Shown here: positions 14,601-14,677 of the stretch, piece by piece
Position numbering within the stretch: the first letter of the stretch is position 1
How the letters are laid out: every line of letters begins with the position of its first letter
Source of the DNA: Candidatus Lithacetigena glycinireducens
GTDB taxonomy: Bacteria; Coprothermobacterota; HKB111
DNA: 14,677 bases
Assembly: GCA_018725485.1 (NCBI GenBank)
Contig: QLUP01000012.1
Span: 1-14,677 of the forward strand
Reading direction: 5' to 3'
Notes under the pieces: model-generated
What the model saw: only the letters and a program-made list of their open reading frames with translations
The model's database searches: none
Told to the model about the DNA's origin: nothing
Program-made: the position numbers and the translations under genes

Positions 14601-14677
14601 ACGCGCCGGAGCGTGCGCACGCGATCCTTTCCGATCTCAATGACGTGATCGCGCTTGAGGACGAAGATCAGCTTCAG
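14601..14677. other. GC-richer flanking DNA, possible partial gene
   Basis: This flank lies outside the IS end and is visibly GC-richer than the operon. One plus frame (from 14602, APERAHAILSDLNDVIALE and on) and one minus frame (entering from the right edge, LKLIFVLKRDHVIEIGKDR and on, running into the IS) are both open throughout. With 77 bases I cannot choose between them or name a family. If the minus frame is real, the IS would have interrupted that gene. Confidence 0.25.

Noticed and set aside
1-14677. CRISPR arrays, tRNA or rRNA genes
   Set aside because: I saw no regularly spaced short repeats, no tRNA-like cloverleaf and no rRNA-like sequence.

Overview
The window is dominated by one tight, leftward (minus-strand) operon of eight genes, about 13.5 kb from 13710 down to 166. 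I read it as a compact NRPS/PKS natural-product cluster. In transcription order it holds a small XRE/Cro-type regulator, a MatB-like malonyl-CoA synthetase, an archaeal/eukaryotic-type prolyl-tRNA synthetase, a VanX-like D,D-dipeptidase, an Sfp-type phosphopantetheinyl transferase, a nicotianamine-synthase/methyltransferase-like SAM-binding protein, a stand-alone adenylation-thiolation (A-T) loading protein, and a 2028-residue KS-cMT-KR-ACP-C megasynthase. Gaps are 2-5 nt and overlaps 4-32 nt, so co-transcription and translational coupling are likely.

Proposed logic (inference): the A domain has a proline-like specificity code (read by eye as DVQFIAQVVK) and would load proline on its own carrier domain. 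The KS would add one malonate unit, with malonyl-CoA supplied by the MatB-like enzyme. The cMT would C-methylate and the KR may reduce the beta-keto group. The C-terminal condensation domain would then join the chain to an unknown amine or alcohol and release it. The PPTase would prime both carrier domains. The KS is followed directly by a post-AT-type linker, so there is no AT domain in the protein and none elsewhere in the window; thioesterase and exporter genes are also absent. The pairing of a proline-selective A domain with a co-operonic ProRS suggests that the product is a proline-derived ProRS inhibitor and that the ProRS is the self-resistance copy. This is the most exciting hypothesis here. 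The VanX-like peptidase could be a second immunity or a processing enzyme.

Region by region: 1-75 is the 5' end of an IS3-family element that runs off the left edge. 76-165 is a GC-rich structured intergenic stretch. 166-13710 is the operon. 13711-13790 is its promoter region, carrying a striking 26-bp imperfect inverted repeat. 13867-14190 is the C-terminal part of an IS110-type transposase, fused to 14176-14600, a decayed IS3-family copy. The outer 75 bp of that copy are identical to, and in the same orientation as, 1-75. 14601-14677 is GC-richer flanking DNA that is open in one frame on each strand.

Organism: a bacterium using TGA as a stop (ATGA overlaps), with an AT-rich cluster (sampled lines about 37-38% GC) and a GC-richer proS (sampled lines 45-55%). 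The single-ORF style of the IS3 transposase and the CCCGCC/GGCGGG palindromes remind me of Patescibacteria (CPR, Parcubacteria-like), but this is recollection and not proven by the window.
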